A stretch of DNA of 64,000 nucleotides from Streptosporangium becharense (GTDB lineage Bacteria; Actinomycetota; Actinomycetes; Streptosporangiales; Streptosporangiaceae), in contig NZ_JACHMP010000001.1 of the NCBI RefSeq assembly GCF_014204985.1, positions 1,550,001 through 1,614,000 of the forward strand, in the 5' to 3' direction. The translations under genes were made by a program, and so were the position numbers. The notes beneath the pieces are model-generated. The model saw only the letters and a list, made by a program, of their open reading frames with translations. It was not told the origin of the DNA and made no database searches. The stretch's first letter is position 1; every line of letters begins with the position of its first letter. Below, piece after piece: positions 1 to 9,400 of the stretch.

Positions 1-368
1 AGGCCCAAGGCATGTCGGTGCTGCACGAGACGGTGTTCGAGAACCGGCTGGTCTACGTGCCCGCGCTGCAGAAGATGGGCTGCGAGATCGAGGTCTTCGA
101 CGTGTGCCTCGGCGGCCCGGCCTGCCGCTACCACGACACCAACGCCAAGCACTCGGCGGTCGTGCGCGGGGTGTCCAAGCTGAGCGGCGCCGACGTGACG
201 CTGCCCGACATCCGGGCCGGGTTCTCCGCGGTGCTGGCCGCGGCGGCCGCGGAGGGCACCTCCACGCTGCGCGGAGTGCACCACATCGAGCGGGGCTACC
301 ACCGGCCGTTCGAGCAGTTCGCCTCGCTCGGCCTGAAGATCAGTAGAGAAAAGGTGCAGGACGAGTAA
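1..368 (+). CDS. MurA-like UDP-GlcNAc 1-carboxyvinyltransferase, 3' end
   Basis: This is the last ~122 residues of a gene that begins left of the window; the frame is open from base 3. The tail contains the C-terminal signature of the EPSP synthase/MurA family: HETVFENR, then VVRGVSKLSGADVTLPDIRAG, and HIERGYHR near the end. MurA proteins have TETVFENR, VEKLSGA and HIDRGYE at the same places. MurA transfers enolpyruvate from PEP to UDP-GlcNAc, the first committed step of peptidoglycan synthesis, in the cytoplasm. The catalytic loop is outside the window, so activity cannot be judged. Actinobacteria often carry a second MurA-like paralogue, so this need not be the essential copy. A class A PBP follows 52 bp downstream. 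Confidence 0.8.
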   Translation, partial: AQGMSVLHETVFENRLVYVPALQKMGCEIEVFDVCLGGPACRYHDTNAKHSAVVRGVSKLSGADVTLPDIRAGFSAVLAAAAAEGTSTLRGVHHIERGYHRPFEQFASLGLKISREKVQDE

Positions 369-420
369 GGATTGGCAATCGGGTGTTTGTAGCTGATCAT
401 CCGGTTGCACCTTACTATGC

Positions 421-2643
421 GTGACATCGCGACCACCGGGCAGGCGCAGCCGGGCCGCGTGCCTGCGCGGGCTGGTGACCTGCGGCGTGTTCGGCGGGCT
501 GCTGGCCGCCGCGGCGGCCCTGCCCGCCGTCGGCACGGCGGGCCTCACCGTCAACGACGTCGCGGCCACCGTCCTGGACCTGCCGCCCAGCCCGCGGGAG
601 AACCCGCTCCCCCAGCGCACCGTGCTGCTGGACCGGCACGGCCGGAAGTTCGCCCAGTTCTACTCGCAGAACCGGACGATCGTGCCGCTGGACCGGGTCG
701 CCCCGGTCATGCGGTCGGCGATCGTGGCGATCGAGGACTCGCGCTTCTACGAGCACGGCGGCCTGGACATCAAGGGCACCCTGCGGGCCCTGGTGACCAA
801 CACCAGGGCGGGTGAGGTGCGGCAGGGCGGCTCCTCCCTCACCCAACAGCTCGTCAAGAACATCCTGGTCGAGAACGCCGAGAGCGACACCGAGCGGGCC
901 CAGGCCCGCGCACCCAGCCTCAAACGCAAGATCACTGAGCTGCGGTACGCGCTGGCCATGGAGAAGAAGTACACCAAGGACGAGATCCTGGAGCGGTACC
1001 TCAACATCGCCTACTTCGGGGCCGGGGCGTTCGGGGTGCAGGCCGCCGCCCAGCGGTTCTTCTCCGTCCCGGCCGCCCGGCTCACCCTGCCGCAGGCGGC
1101 GGCGCTCGCCGGCGCGGTCCGCACCCCGTACGCCACGGACCCGTCGCTGGGCGACCAGCGCCGCCGGCGGCTCCGTGAGCGCCGGGACATCGTCCTGGAG
1201 CGGATGGCCCAGCTGTCGCTCGTCACCCGCGCCGAGGCGGACGCCGCCCGGCGGAGCCCGCTGCGCCTGAACATGCGTCCGGAGCCCGGCGGCTGCGACG
1301 GCAGCCGCTACCCGTACTTCTGTCTCTACGTGCACCGCGAGCTGCTGACGAACCCGGTGTTCGGCCACAGCCGGGCGGAGCGGGAACGCCGCCTGACCAG
1401 GGGCGGCGTCGTGCTGCGCACCACCCTCGACCCGGACGTCCAGCGGGCCGCCGAACGCGCCATCGCCGGCCGGGTGGACCCCGAGGACACCGAGGTCGCG
1501 GCCGAGGCCATGGTCGAACCGGGCACCGGACGCATCCGGGCGATGGCCGCCAGCAAGCTGTACGGCCGCAACCCCGGCGACTCCGGCGACGGCCCCAGGA
1601 CCACCTACAACCTGGTGGCCGACACCGCGCACGGCGGCGGCCAGGGGTTCCAGGCGGGTTCCACGTTCAAGGTGTTCACTCTGGCGACCGCGCTCAGCCA
1701 GGGCTGGCGGTTCGACCAGGGGTTCATGACCCCGGGCCGGTTCGTGCCGGCCTCGGGCTTCACCGACTGCGCCGGCCGCCGGGTCGACGACCCCGGCACC
1801 GAGATCCACAACGCGGGCGGCGAGGGCAGGGGCGGCCCGCAGAGCCTGTCCACCGGCACCTGGAAGTCGGTGAACATCTTCTACATGATGCTGGAGCAGG
1901 CCGTGGGCCTGTGCCCGGTCGTGGAGACCGCCAGGGCCCTCGGCATCGTCCGCGCCGACGGCGCCCCGCTGCGCGAGGTCCCGACCTTCACCCTGGGGGT
2001 GAACGAGATGGACCCGGTGACCGTGGCCGCGGCGTTCGCCGCGTTCGGGGCACGGGGTCGCTACTGCCGCCCGGTGGCCATCGTCGAGCTCGTCGAGCGG
2101 GACGGCAGGAGCGTCCTCGTCCCGCCCAGCTGCGCGCAGGCCGTCGAGCGCGACGTGGCCGACGCGGTCAACCACCTGCTGGCGGGGGTCTTCACCAAGG
2201 GCACCATGGCCGGCCAGGGCATCGGCCGGCCCGCCGCGGGCAAGACGGGCACCAACAACGGCTACACGTCGGCCTGGTTCGCCGGCCACACCCCCGACCT
2301 GGCCGCCGCGGTCAGCGTGGGCGACATCCGGGGCTCCTACCGCTACCCGCTGCGCGACGTGGTCATCGGCGGCTCGTACTACGGCCAGGTCCAGGGTGCC
2401 TCCCTGCCCGGCCCGATCTGGGTGGCGTCAATGACGGCGGCGCTGCGGGACACGCCGCCGACCCCGTTCCACCGTCCCGACATGCGCCGCTTCGGCGGCG
2501 GCCACACCCCCGGCATGGCCGAGGCCCTCGCCCGGGAACGCGAGCGCCTCAGGAAGCGCGAACGCTGGGAGTGGTTCTGGCGTCACCGCCGGCACGACCG
2601 CTTCTTCCACCGCGACCACCACCGCGACCGCTTCTTCCGCTGA
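421..2643 (+). CDS. Class A penicillin-binding protein (PBP1A-like, bifunctional)
   Basis: A 740-residue bifunctional peptidoglycan synthase. An N-terminal signal anchor (about residues 15-42) precedes a family 51 glycosyltransferase domain with the catalytic EDSRFYEH motif (Glu105) and GGSSLTQQLVKN. The transpeptidase domain has all three penicilloyl-serine motifs: STFK (Ser414), SVN (Ser483) and KTG (Lys608). It should polymerise lipid II and cross-link the strands on the outer face of the membrane. The tail is His/Arg/Phe-rich with repeated RFF triplets and has no PASTA domain. The start is GTG at 421; no good Shine-Dalgarno is visible in the 52-bp gap, so a leaderless mRNA or another nearby start is possible. 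It lies in the same direction as the MurA-like gene. Confidence 0.88.
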   Translation: MTSRPPGRRSRAACLRGLVTCGVFGGLLAAAAALPAVGTAGLTVNDVAATVLDLPPSPRENPLPQRTVLLDRHGRKFAQFYSQNRTIVPLDRVAPVMRSAIVAIEDSRFYEHGGLDIKGTLRALVTNTRAGEVRQGGSSLTQQLVKNILVENAESDTERAQARAPSLKRKITELRYALAMEKKYTKDEILERYLNIAYFGAGAFGVQAAAQRFFSVPAARLTLPQAAALAGAVRTPYATDPSLGDQRRRRLRERRDIVLERMAQLSLVTRAEADAARRSPLRLNMRPEPGGCDGSRYPYFCLYVHRELLTNPVFGHSRAERERRLTRGGVVLRTTLDPDVQRAAERAIAGRVDPEDTEVAAEAMVEPGTGRIRAMAASKLYGRNPGDSGDGPRTTYNLVADTAHGGGQGFQAGSTFKVFTLATALSQGWRFDQGFMTPGRFVPASGFTDCAGRRVDDPGTEIHNAGGEGRGGPQSLSTGTWKSVNIFYMMLEQAVGLCPVVETARALGIVRADGAPLREVPTFTLGVNEMDPVTVAAAFAAFGARGRYCRPVAIVELVERDGRSVLVPPSCAQAVERDVADAVNHLLAGVFTKGTMAGQGIGRPAAGKTGTNNGYTSAWFAGHTPDLAAAVSVGDIRGSYRYPLRDVVIGGSYYGQVQGASLPGPIWVASMTAALRDTPPTPFHRPDMRRFGGGHTPGMAEALARERERLRKRERWEWFWRHRRHDRFFHRDHHRDRFFR

Positions 2644-2652
2644 CCGGGCTCC

Positions 2653-2684
2653 CCCCGGCGGCCGTCACCGGACGGCCACCGGGG
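2653..2684. terminator. Bidirectional terminator-like hairpin
   Basis: A 13-bp stem with one mismatch and a 6-base loop lies between two convergent genes. It overlaps the last codons of the leftward beta-propeller gene. There is no clear T-run, which is usual for high-GC actinobacteria. Confidence 0.45.
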
Positions 2685-3633
2685 AGGAGGCTCCGCGGAC
2701 CAGGAGGGCCGGGGCCCCGGAGCCGTCGGCGGGCACCGACCAGACACCGCCGTCCCTGCCGTACATGACGGTGCGATCGTCGAGCCAGGCCACCTGGTCG
2801 TCGACGCTCTCCGTCTCGGCCAGCGGCGTCTCCCGCATGGTGGCCAGGTCGAGCAGGTGGAGCCGCCACGGCCGGTCGGCTCCGGCGGAGACGCGCTTCT
2901 TGAAGACCAGGCGGGTGCCGTCGGGGGAGAGCGAGGGGCATTCGGCGTTCTCCCGGATCGTCCGGGCCCGCCACGCGCCGTAGTCGCCCTCGACGAGGTA
3001 GGTCTTGCCCTTCGTCGACACGGTCGCGTAGAACCGGTTGTCGTCGGGGGCGAAGGTGACGCCCCAGTAGTTCACGTCGACCGCGTGGTAGCGGCGGCCG
3101 CCCAGGGTCAGCGGGATGTCCTCCATGTTGGTCACCAGGTAACCGGTCCGGGTGTCGAGGATGCCGGTCCAGGTGGAGAAGCCGCCCTCGTTGTAGGAGT
3201 CGCCGGTGACGAACACCGTCCAGGAGGCCATCCGGCCGCTGCCCGACATCCTGGCCCGGTTGGGGATGCCGGCCAGTTCGATCCGGCGGGTCTCGCGCAT
3301 CGAACGGTCGTGGATCGTCGCGTCCGTCATGGCCACCGGCCCCGGCCTGGCGGCCAGGCAGATCGAGGTGCCGGCCGCCGTGGAGAACCGGTTGCAGGTC
3401 AGGCCGCTCTCCGTGGGCCGGGCCGAGGGGGCCGTCAGCGGCACCCCGGCGACCCGTCCGGCCTCGGTGCGGAACACCAGCTGCCCGGGACGGACGACGC
3501 CGGCGTCCTGTCCCGCCCGGACCGGGCCCTGGGCCGGGGTGCGTGCCCCGGCCCAGACGGCGTAACCCGCGGCGGCTCCGCCGAGCACCGCGACGGCCAG
3601 GATCAGGACCAGCAGCCGTCGGCCGGGGCTCAT
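2665..3633 (-). CDS. Membrane-anchored TolB/WD40-like beta-propeller protein
   Basis: About 322 residues. An N-terminal signal anchor (roughly residues 5-25, LLVLILAVAVLGGAAAGYAV) is followed by propeller-like repeats with WTVFVTGDSY, WGVTFAPDDNRFYAT, CPSLSPDGTRLVFKK and DDQVAWLDDRTVMYG. The SPDGTRLVFKK type of motif is characteristic of PD40/TolB-like blades. No catalytic residues are recognised, so a binding or scaffold role at the outer membrane face is the most that can be said. The ATG at 3633 has a good Shine-Dalgarno (AGAGGAG) and overlaps the stop of the upstream MFS gene by 4 bp (ATGA), which indicates translational coupling. Function unknown. Confidence 0.7.
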   Translation of the reverse strand: MSPGRRLLVLILAVAVLGGAAAGYAVWAGARTPAQGPVRAGQDAGVVRPGQLVFRTEAGRVAGVPLTAPSARPTESGLTCNRFSTAAGTSICLAARPGPVAMTDATIHDRSMRETRRIELAGIPNRARMSGSGRMASWTVFVTGDSYNEGGFSTWTGILDTRTGYLVTNMEDIPLTLGGRRYHAVDVNYWGVTFAPDDNRFYATVSTKGKTYLVEGDYGAWRARTIRENAECPSLSPDGTRLVFKKRVSAGADRPWRLHLLDLATMRETPLAETESVDDQVAWLDDRTVMYGRDGGVWSVPADGSGAPALLVRGASSPVAVR

Positions 3634-4931
3634 CGCCCGCTCCTCTCTCCGGTCTCTCGGGACTCTCCGGGACCGGGGGCCGCGGGCCCCGGCGCCGTGC
3701 CGCTCCGGAGCACGCCGGCCCGTACGGCGGACCAGGCTGCGAGCACGCACACGGTGAGCCCCGCCGCCATGATCGCCAGCCCCTGGGCGCCGCCCCACAC
3801 CGTCCAGACCGCGCCGAACAGGACCGAGGAGAACATCCGGGCCGTCGCCTGCCCGGTCTGGAGCAGGGCCAGGCCGCTGGTCCGCAGGTGCCCGGGGAGC
3901 ATCGGCCCGGCCACGGCCATGAGCACCCCGTCGGTGGCGGCGTAGAACGCCCCGTGCAGGACGAGCACCACGGGCAGCCAGCCGGGGCCGAGCAGCACGA
4001 GGTAGGCCGCGACCAGCGCGAGGTGCCCGGCCAGGAAGACCGGGAGCCGGCCCAGCCGGTCGGCGAACCGCCCTGCGGGCACGGCGAGCAGCAGGTAGGC
4101 GGCGGCCGTGCCGAGGGGCAGCAGCGGGAAGTACGCCGGGTCGATCCGGCCGCCCTTCTGCAGCAGCAGGTAGACGAACGCGTCGCTGACCGTGACCAGC
4201 CCGAGGGCCGCCGCGGCCACGCACAGCCGCCGGAACGGCGCGTCGCGCAGCAGCCCGAACGCCGCCCGGACCGACGCCGGCGCCCGCGGGCCGCCGGGCA
4301 GCGGCTCTCGGTGGTCGCGGACGTACATGGCCAGCAGCAGCAGGCCGAGCAGGGCGACGCAGAAGCTGACCACGAACACCGCGTCGTACGCCCCGCCGGT
4401 GCCCATGAGCACGGCGAAGGCGGCCAGCGGGCCGAGCAGCGCGCCGAAGGTGTCCATCGCGCGGTGCACGCCGAAGGCGTGCCCGAGCCGGTCCGGCGGC
4501 GCGCTCAGCGAGATCAGCGCGTCGCGCGGGGCGGTGCGCAGTCCCTTGCCCGTCCGGTCGGCGGCGATCACCCCGCCCAGCGCGGCGGGCGACCCGCCGG
4601 CCGCGAGGAGACCCAGTTTGCACAGGGCCGACAGCCCGTACCCGGCGCCGGCGACCAGTTTGCGCCGCTGCCACCGGTCGGCGAGCTGTCCTCCGGCGAG
4701 GCGGACCAGCGCGGTCACCCCGAAGTAGAGCCCGTCGAGCGCGCCGAACTGGAGCATGCTCAGTCCGAGGGAGAGCGTCACGTAGAGCGGAAGCACGGCG
4801 GTGACCATCTCCGAGGAGATGTCGGTGACCAGGCTGACCGCCCCGAGCGCCAGCACGTTCCCCGGGACCGCCCAGGAGAACCGCGACCGCGGACGAACGC
4901 CGTCCGCGGTCCGGTTTGCCGCGATGTACAT
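3630..4931 (-). CDS. Major facilitator superfamily transporter
   Basis: About 433 residues with some 12 hydrophobic segments. The MFS motif A-like loop GGQLADRWQRRK lies after the second helix and is partly repeated as GRFADRLGRLP in the second half. The N-terminal stretch VTDISSEM resembles a family of MFS proteins annotated as putative efflux permeases. Substrate unknown. It starts immediately after the stop of the secreted phosphoesterase gene (TAG then ATG) and overlaps the propeller gene by 4 bp, so the three genes look like one transcription and translation unit. An exporter or importer linked to the hydrolase product is plausible but is inference. Confidence 0.82.
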   Translation of the reverse strand: MYIAANRTADGVRPRSRFSWAVPGNVLALGAVSLVTDISSEMVTAVLPLYVTLSLGLSMLQFGALDGLYFGVTALVRLAGGQLADRWQRRKLVAGAGYGLSALCKLGLLAAGGSPAALGGVIAADRTGKGLRTAPRDALISLSAPPDRLGHAFGVHRAMDTFGALLGPLAAFAVLMGTGGAYDAVFVVSFCVALLGLLLLAMYVRDHREPLPGGPRAPASVRAAFGLLRDAPFRRLCVAAAALGLVTVSDAFVYLLLQKGGRIDPAYFPLLPLGTAAAYLLLAVPAGRFADRLGRLPVFLAGHLALVAAYLVLLGPGWLPVVLVLHGAFYAATDGVLMAVAGPMLPGHLRTSGLALLQTGQATARMFSSVLFGAVWTVWGGAQGLAIMAAGLTVCVLAAWSAVRAGVLRSGTAPGPAAPGPGESRETGERSGR

Positions 4932-6290
4932 CTAGTGGCAGGTGTAGGTCGGGCTGGTGTCCTTGACGGCGCCGTCCGTCCCGATCAGCTGCCAGGAGTA
5001 GGAGGTGGGTGCGAAGTCCAGTTTGAGCACGCCGAAGATGCCGCTGATCCGCTTCTGGCTGTTGGGCTGGACGTTCTCGATGTCGTAGGGGGTCATGCCG
5101 CCCATGCCGCCGATGACCTCCACGATGCCGCCGGGGTCGGCCTGCCCTTCGGCGTTCTGCGGCGCGAACCGCTCGTAGTGGTGGTCGTGGCCGTTGAGCA
5201 CCAGGTCGGTCCCGGCGGCGCGGAGGATCTTCCAGACGGGCTTGCTCACCGGGTCGTTGCCGTGCCCGCCGGAGCTGTACAGCGGGTGGTGGAAGTAGGC
5301 GGCGATGCAGCCCTTGGTGTTCGCGGCCAGGTCGGCCTTGAGCCAGTTGATCTGGGCCGAGTCGTCGAAGTAGTTGGAGTCGAGCGCGATGAAGTGCCAG
5401 TTGCCGCGGTCGTAGCTGTAGTAGGTCTTGCCCTGCGGGGTGGCGATGGAGCCGAAGTAGCCCTTGTAACCGGCGTAGGTGCCGGCCGGGTCGTAGGTCT
5501 CGTGGTTGCCGGGGATGGGACGGGTCTTGTTCTTGAACCTGCCCCACGTCTTGTCGTAGTAGTTCTTGTAGTCCGACAGCCGGGCGTCGTCGTACTGGTT
5601 GTCACCCATGGTGATGACGAACTCGGGGTTGATGGCCTCGACCCGCGCGGCGGTCTTGGGGTGAGCGCAGGAGCTGGAGCTCGCGGTGCACTGGTCGGCG
5701 ATGTCGCCGGCCGCCACCACCGTGAAGCGGTCGCCCGGGGGCACGGTGGGGGTGACGGTGGGGGTCGGGCTGGGGCCGCCGCCCTGGCCTCCGTAGACCT
5801 GGAACTCCCACAGGGAGTAGCCGTAGGAGGTGCCGCGGGCGGTGCCGTACATGCGCACGTAGCGTCCCGACCCGGACAGGCCGCTCAGGTCGTCCACGTC
5901 GCCGTCGCCGTCGGAGGTGGAGTAGACGGTCGTCCAGGTGGACGCGTCGTCGGAGACCTGGATCTGGTAGGCCTTGCCGTAGGCGTCCTCCCAGAACAGT
6001 TTGACGCGGGAGATCTGCTGGACCGAGCCGAGGTCGACGCGGATCCACTGCGGGTCGCTGCCCTCCAGGGAGGCCCAGCGGGTCGTGGTGAAGTCACCGT
6101 CGACCGCCTTGCCCGAGCTGTATGACTGGGCCTCCTTGGAGGAGGAGGCGGCGGGCCTGCCCTGGGAGAGCAGGGTCTCGGCGGCCTCGGCGCGGCCGGT
6201 CGCGACGAGGAATCCGGCGACGAGGACGGTGACCACGGCGAGGACGGGGAGGAGGCGTAGGGGAGGTGACTGAGGCATCGTCGAACGCAC
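4932..6290 (-). CDS. Secreted discoidin-domain metallophosphoesterase
   Basis: 452 residues. A signal peptide ends near ATGRAEA. An F5/8 type C (discoidin) domain follows at about residues 38-170 (SSGKAVDGDFTTTRWAS, WIRVDLG, LWEFQVYG), then a short Pro/Thr linker and a calcineurin-like phosphoesterase domain. The metal-ligand motifs are present in order: GDIAD, GDNQYDD, GNHE, HHPLYSSGGHG and GHDHHYER. It probably hydrolyses an extracellular phosphoester, with the discoidin domain binding a glycan or surface. The GTG at 6290 is chosen because AGGAG sits 7 bases upstream; the internal ATG at 6278 has none. It is the first gene of a three-gene leftward unit. Its promoter region holds a 19-bp palindrome shared with the GH9 gene. 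Confidence 0.85.
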   Translation of the reverse strand: MRSTMPQSPPLRLLPVLAVVTVLVAGFLVATGRAEAAETLLSQGRPAASSSKEAQSYSSGKAVDGDFTTTRWASLEGSDPQWIRVDLGSVQQISRVKLFWEDAYGKAYQIQVSDDASTWTTVYSTSDGDGDVDDLSGLSGSGRYVRMYGTARGTSYGYSLWEFQVYGGQGGGPSPTPTVTPTVPPGDRFTVVAAGDIADQCTASSSSCAHPKTAARVEAINPEFVITMGDNQYDDARLSDYKNYYDKTWGRFKNKTRPIPGNHETYDPAGTYAGYKGYFGSIATPQGKTYYSYDRGNWHFIALDSNYFDDSAQINWLKADLAANTKGCIAAYFHHPLYSSGGHGNDPVSKPVWKILRAAGTDLVLNGHDHHYERFAPQNAEGQADPGGIVEVIGGMGGMTPYDIENVQPNSQKRISGIFGVLKLDFAPTSYSWQLIGTDGAVKDTSPTYTCH

Positions 6291-6321
6291 GCACTGTCTC
6301 CTGGGGGTGAGAGGCGAAGGT

Positions 6322-6343
6322 CACGGCGCCGTCCGGCGCCGTG
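6322..6343. other. Perfect hairpin in the 5' leader of the phosphoesterase operon
   Basis: CACGGCGCC and GGCGCCGTG pair perfectly around a GTCC loop, 31 bp upstream of the phosphoesterase start. It is not followed by a T-run in either direction. It could be an mRNA structure or a second operator. Role unknown. Confidence 0.4.
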
Positions 6344-6457
6344 TGACGGTGCGGCCGGGACAGCACATCTCTCACTGAGCGCGTCACGCCCCATGGGGCG
6401 CCGCGCCAAGCCGCTCATCGGCATGGTGACAAGCGGCCGGACGCGTCGTCAATAGAA

Positions 6458-6476
6458 GTTAGGAAAGTTTCCTAAC
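6458..6476. promoter_or_regulatory. 19-bp palindromic operator candidate (copy 1)
   Basis: GTTAGGAAAGTTTCCTAAC is a perfect inverted repeat of 9-bp arms around one base. It is AT-rich against a very GC-rich background. It lies 167 bp upstream of the phosphoesterase start and 13 bp past the dnaE stop. A nearly identical palindrome at 56461-56479 precedes the GH9 gene. A repressor site is likely; the regulator is unknown. Confidence 0.65.
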
Positions 6477-6489
6477 CTGTTAGGGCCCG

Positions 6490-9400
6490 TCAAGCCCCCA
6501 GACACGCCGGGCCGAGCAGCTGCTTCAGGTCGCCCATCAACGCCGGCGACGGGGAGACGCGCAACCGGTCGTCCAGGCGGACGATGGTGGTCTTGGGGCC
6601 GTTGTGCACCTGCAGGTGCACCTCGGTGGTGCCGGGGTGGGCGGTCAGCACCTCCTTCAGCCGGCCGACCACCGGCGGCGTGCAGCGGTTCAGAGCGAGG
6701 CTGACCGAGAGCGGCCCACCGGCCTCGCGGGTCAGGTCGGGAGCGGTGACCTCCATCGCGATGATCTTGCCGACGTCCTCGCGCTTGTCCAGGCGGCCCT
6801 TGACGAAGACGATGGCGTCCTCGGCGAGGATGGTCGCGCAGAGCTGGTACGTCGACGGGAAGATCATCACCTCGATGGCACCCTCCAGGTCCTCCAGCTG
6901 GGTGAGGACCCACGTGTCGCCCTTCTTGGTGACCTTGCGCTGCAGGCCGCTCAGGATGCCGCCGACGGTGATGACCTGGCCGTCGGGGCGGCTGTCGTCC
7001 TGGAGCGCGGCGACCGAGCAGTCGGCGCCGGAGGCGAGGATGTGCTCCACGCCGAAGAGCGGATGGTCGGAGACGTAGAGGCCGAGCATCTCCCGCTCGA
7101 AGGCCAGCAGCGTGGTCTTGTCCCACTCCCCCGGTGGGATCTGCACGTCGAAGGTCTGGTCCTCGGCGCCCTCGACCGCGCCGAACAGGGAGTCCTGGCC
7201 GATCGCCTCGTTCTTCTTGATGTCGATGATCGCGTCGACGGCCTGCTCGTGCACCATCATCAGGCCCTTGCGGACATGGCTGAAGGAGTCGAACGCGCCG
7301 GCCTTGATCAGCGACTCGATGACGCGCTTGTTGCAGACGATCGCCGGGACCTTGCGCAGGAAGTCCTTGAAGTCGGCGAAACGGCCCTTCTCCCTGCGGG
7401 CGGCGATGATCCCGTCGACGACGTTGCCGCCGACGTTGCGGATCGCCGACAGGCCGAAGCGGATGTCGGTGCCGCGCGGGGTGAAGTCGAAGTCGGAGTC
7501 GTTGACGTCCGGCGGGAGCACCTTGATGCCCATGCGGCGGCACTCGTTCAGGTAGAGCGCCGACTTGTCCTTGTCGTCCTTGACCGAGGTCAGCAAGGCG
7601 GCCATGTACTCGGCCGGGTAGTTGGCCTTGAGGTAGGCCGTCCAGTAGGAGACCAGGCCGTAGGCGGCGCTGTGCGCCTTGTTGAAGGCGTAGTCGGAGA
7701 AGGGGAGCAGGATGTCCCAGAGCGTCTTGATCGCCGCAGCGGAGTAGCCGTTGTCCTTCATGCCCTTCTCGAAGGACTCGAACTGCTTGTCCAGCTCGGC
7801 CTTCTTCTTCTTGCCCATCGCGCGGCGGAGCAGGTCCGCTTTGCCGAGCGAGAATCCCGCGACCTTCTGCGCGATGGCCATGACCTGCTCCTGATAGACG
7901 ATCAGGCCGTAGGTCGTGCCGAGGATGTCGGCCAGCGACTCCTCGAACTCGGGGTGGATCGGGGTGATCTCCTGCTGGCCGTTCTTGCGCAGCGCGTAGT
8001 TGGTGTGCGAGTTGGCACCCATGGGACCCGGCCGGTACAGGGCGCCGACGGCGGAGATGTCCTCGAAGTTGTCGGGCTTCATCAGCCGCAGCAGCGAGCG
8101 CATGCCGCCGCCGTCCAGCTGGAACACCCCCAGGGTGTCGCCCCGCCCCAGCAGCTCGTAGGTCCTGCGGTCGTCCAGCGGCAGCTTGAGCAGGTCGATC
8201 ATGGTGCCGGTGTTGGCCTCGATCATCTTCAGGCAGTCGTCGATGATCGTCAGGTTGCGCAGGCCCAGGAAGTCCATCTTCAGCAGGCCGAGCGTCTCGC
8301 AGGTCGGGTAGTCGAACTGCGTGATGATCGCACCGTCGGAGTCGCGGCGCATGATCGGGATGTAGTCGGTCAGCACCTCCGACGACATGATGACGCCCGC
8401 GGCGTGCACGCCGGTCTGCCGGATCAGGCCCTCCAGGCCCTTCCCGAGGTCGATCGCCGCCTTGACGTCGACGTCTTCCTCATAGAGCTTGCGCAGCTCA
8501 CCGGCCTCGTTGTAGCGCGGGTGGCCGGAGTCGAAGATGCCCGACAGCGGGATGTCCTTGCCCATCACCGCGGGCGGGAACGCCTTGGAGACCTTGTCGC
8601 CCAGCGCGTACGGGTAGCCCAGGACGCGGGCCGCGTCCTTGATGGCCGCCTTCGCCTTGATGGTGCCGAAGGTGGCGATCATGGCGACCTTGTCCGCACC
8701 CCACTTCTCCGTGACGTAACGGATCACGTCACCGCGCCGGCGCTCGTCGAAGTCGATGTCGACGTCGGGCATGGAGACACGGTCGGGGTTGAGGAACCGC
8801 TCGAAGATCAGGCCGTGCGGCAGCGGGTCGAGGTCGGTGATGCCCAGGGCGTACGCCACCAGCGAGCCGGCGGCCGAACCACGGCCGGGACCGACGCGGA
8901 TGCCGTTCTCCTTCGCCCACATGATGAAGTCGGCGACCACGAGGAAGTAGGACGGGAAGCCCATCTGGAGGATGACGTCCAGCTCGAACTCCGCCTGCCT
9001 GCGGTGCTCCTCGTCGCACCCCTCCGGCCAGCGGCGCCTCATGCCCTCCCAGACCTGCCGGCGGAAGAACTCCTCCTCGGTCATGCCGTCGGGCACCGGG
9101 TAGGTCGGCATCAGGTTCTTGAAGGTGAACATGCCGGCCGGGTCGACCTTCTCGGCGACCAGCAGGGTGTTGCGGCAGCCCTCGGCCCACAGGTCGGAGG
9201 AGTCGATGGCGCGCATCTCGTCGGCGGTCTTGATGTAGTAGCCGCTGCCGTCGAAGCGGAAGCGGTCGGGGTCGGACAGCTGCTTGCCGGTCTGGATGCA
9301 CAGCAGCGCGTCGTGGGAGGTGGCGTCCGACTCGTAGGTGTAGTGCGAGTCGTTGGTGACCAGCGGCGGGATGCCCAGCTCCTTGGAGATGCGGGTCAGG

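Noticed and set aside
387-418. Promoter for the class A PBP (TTGTAG and TACTAT)
   Set aside because: Spacing is 20 bp and the -35 is poor; evidence is too weak to annotate.
3543-6125. An 860-residue plus-strand frame opposite the MFS and phosphoesterase genes
   Set aside because: Low-complexity antisense frame; the opposite strand has coherent domains and coupled starts.
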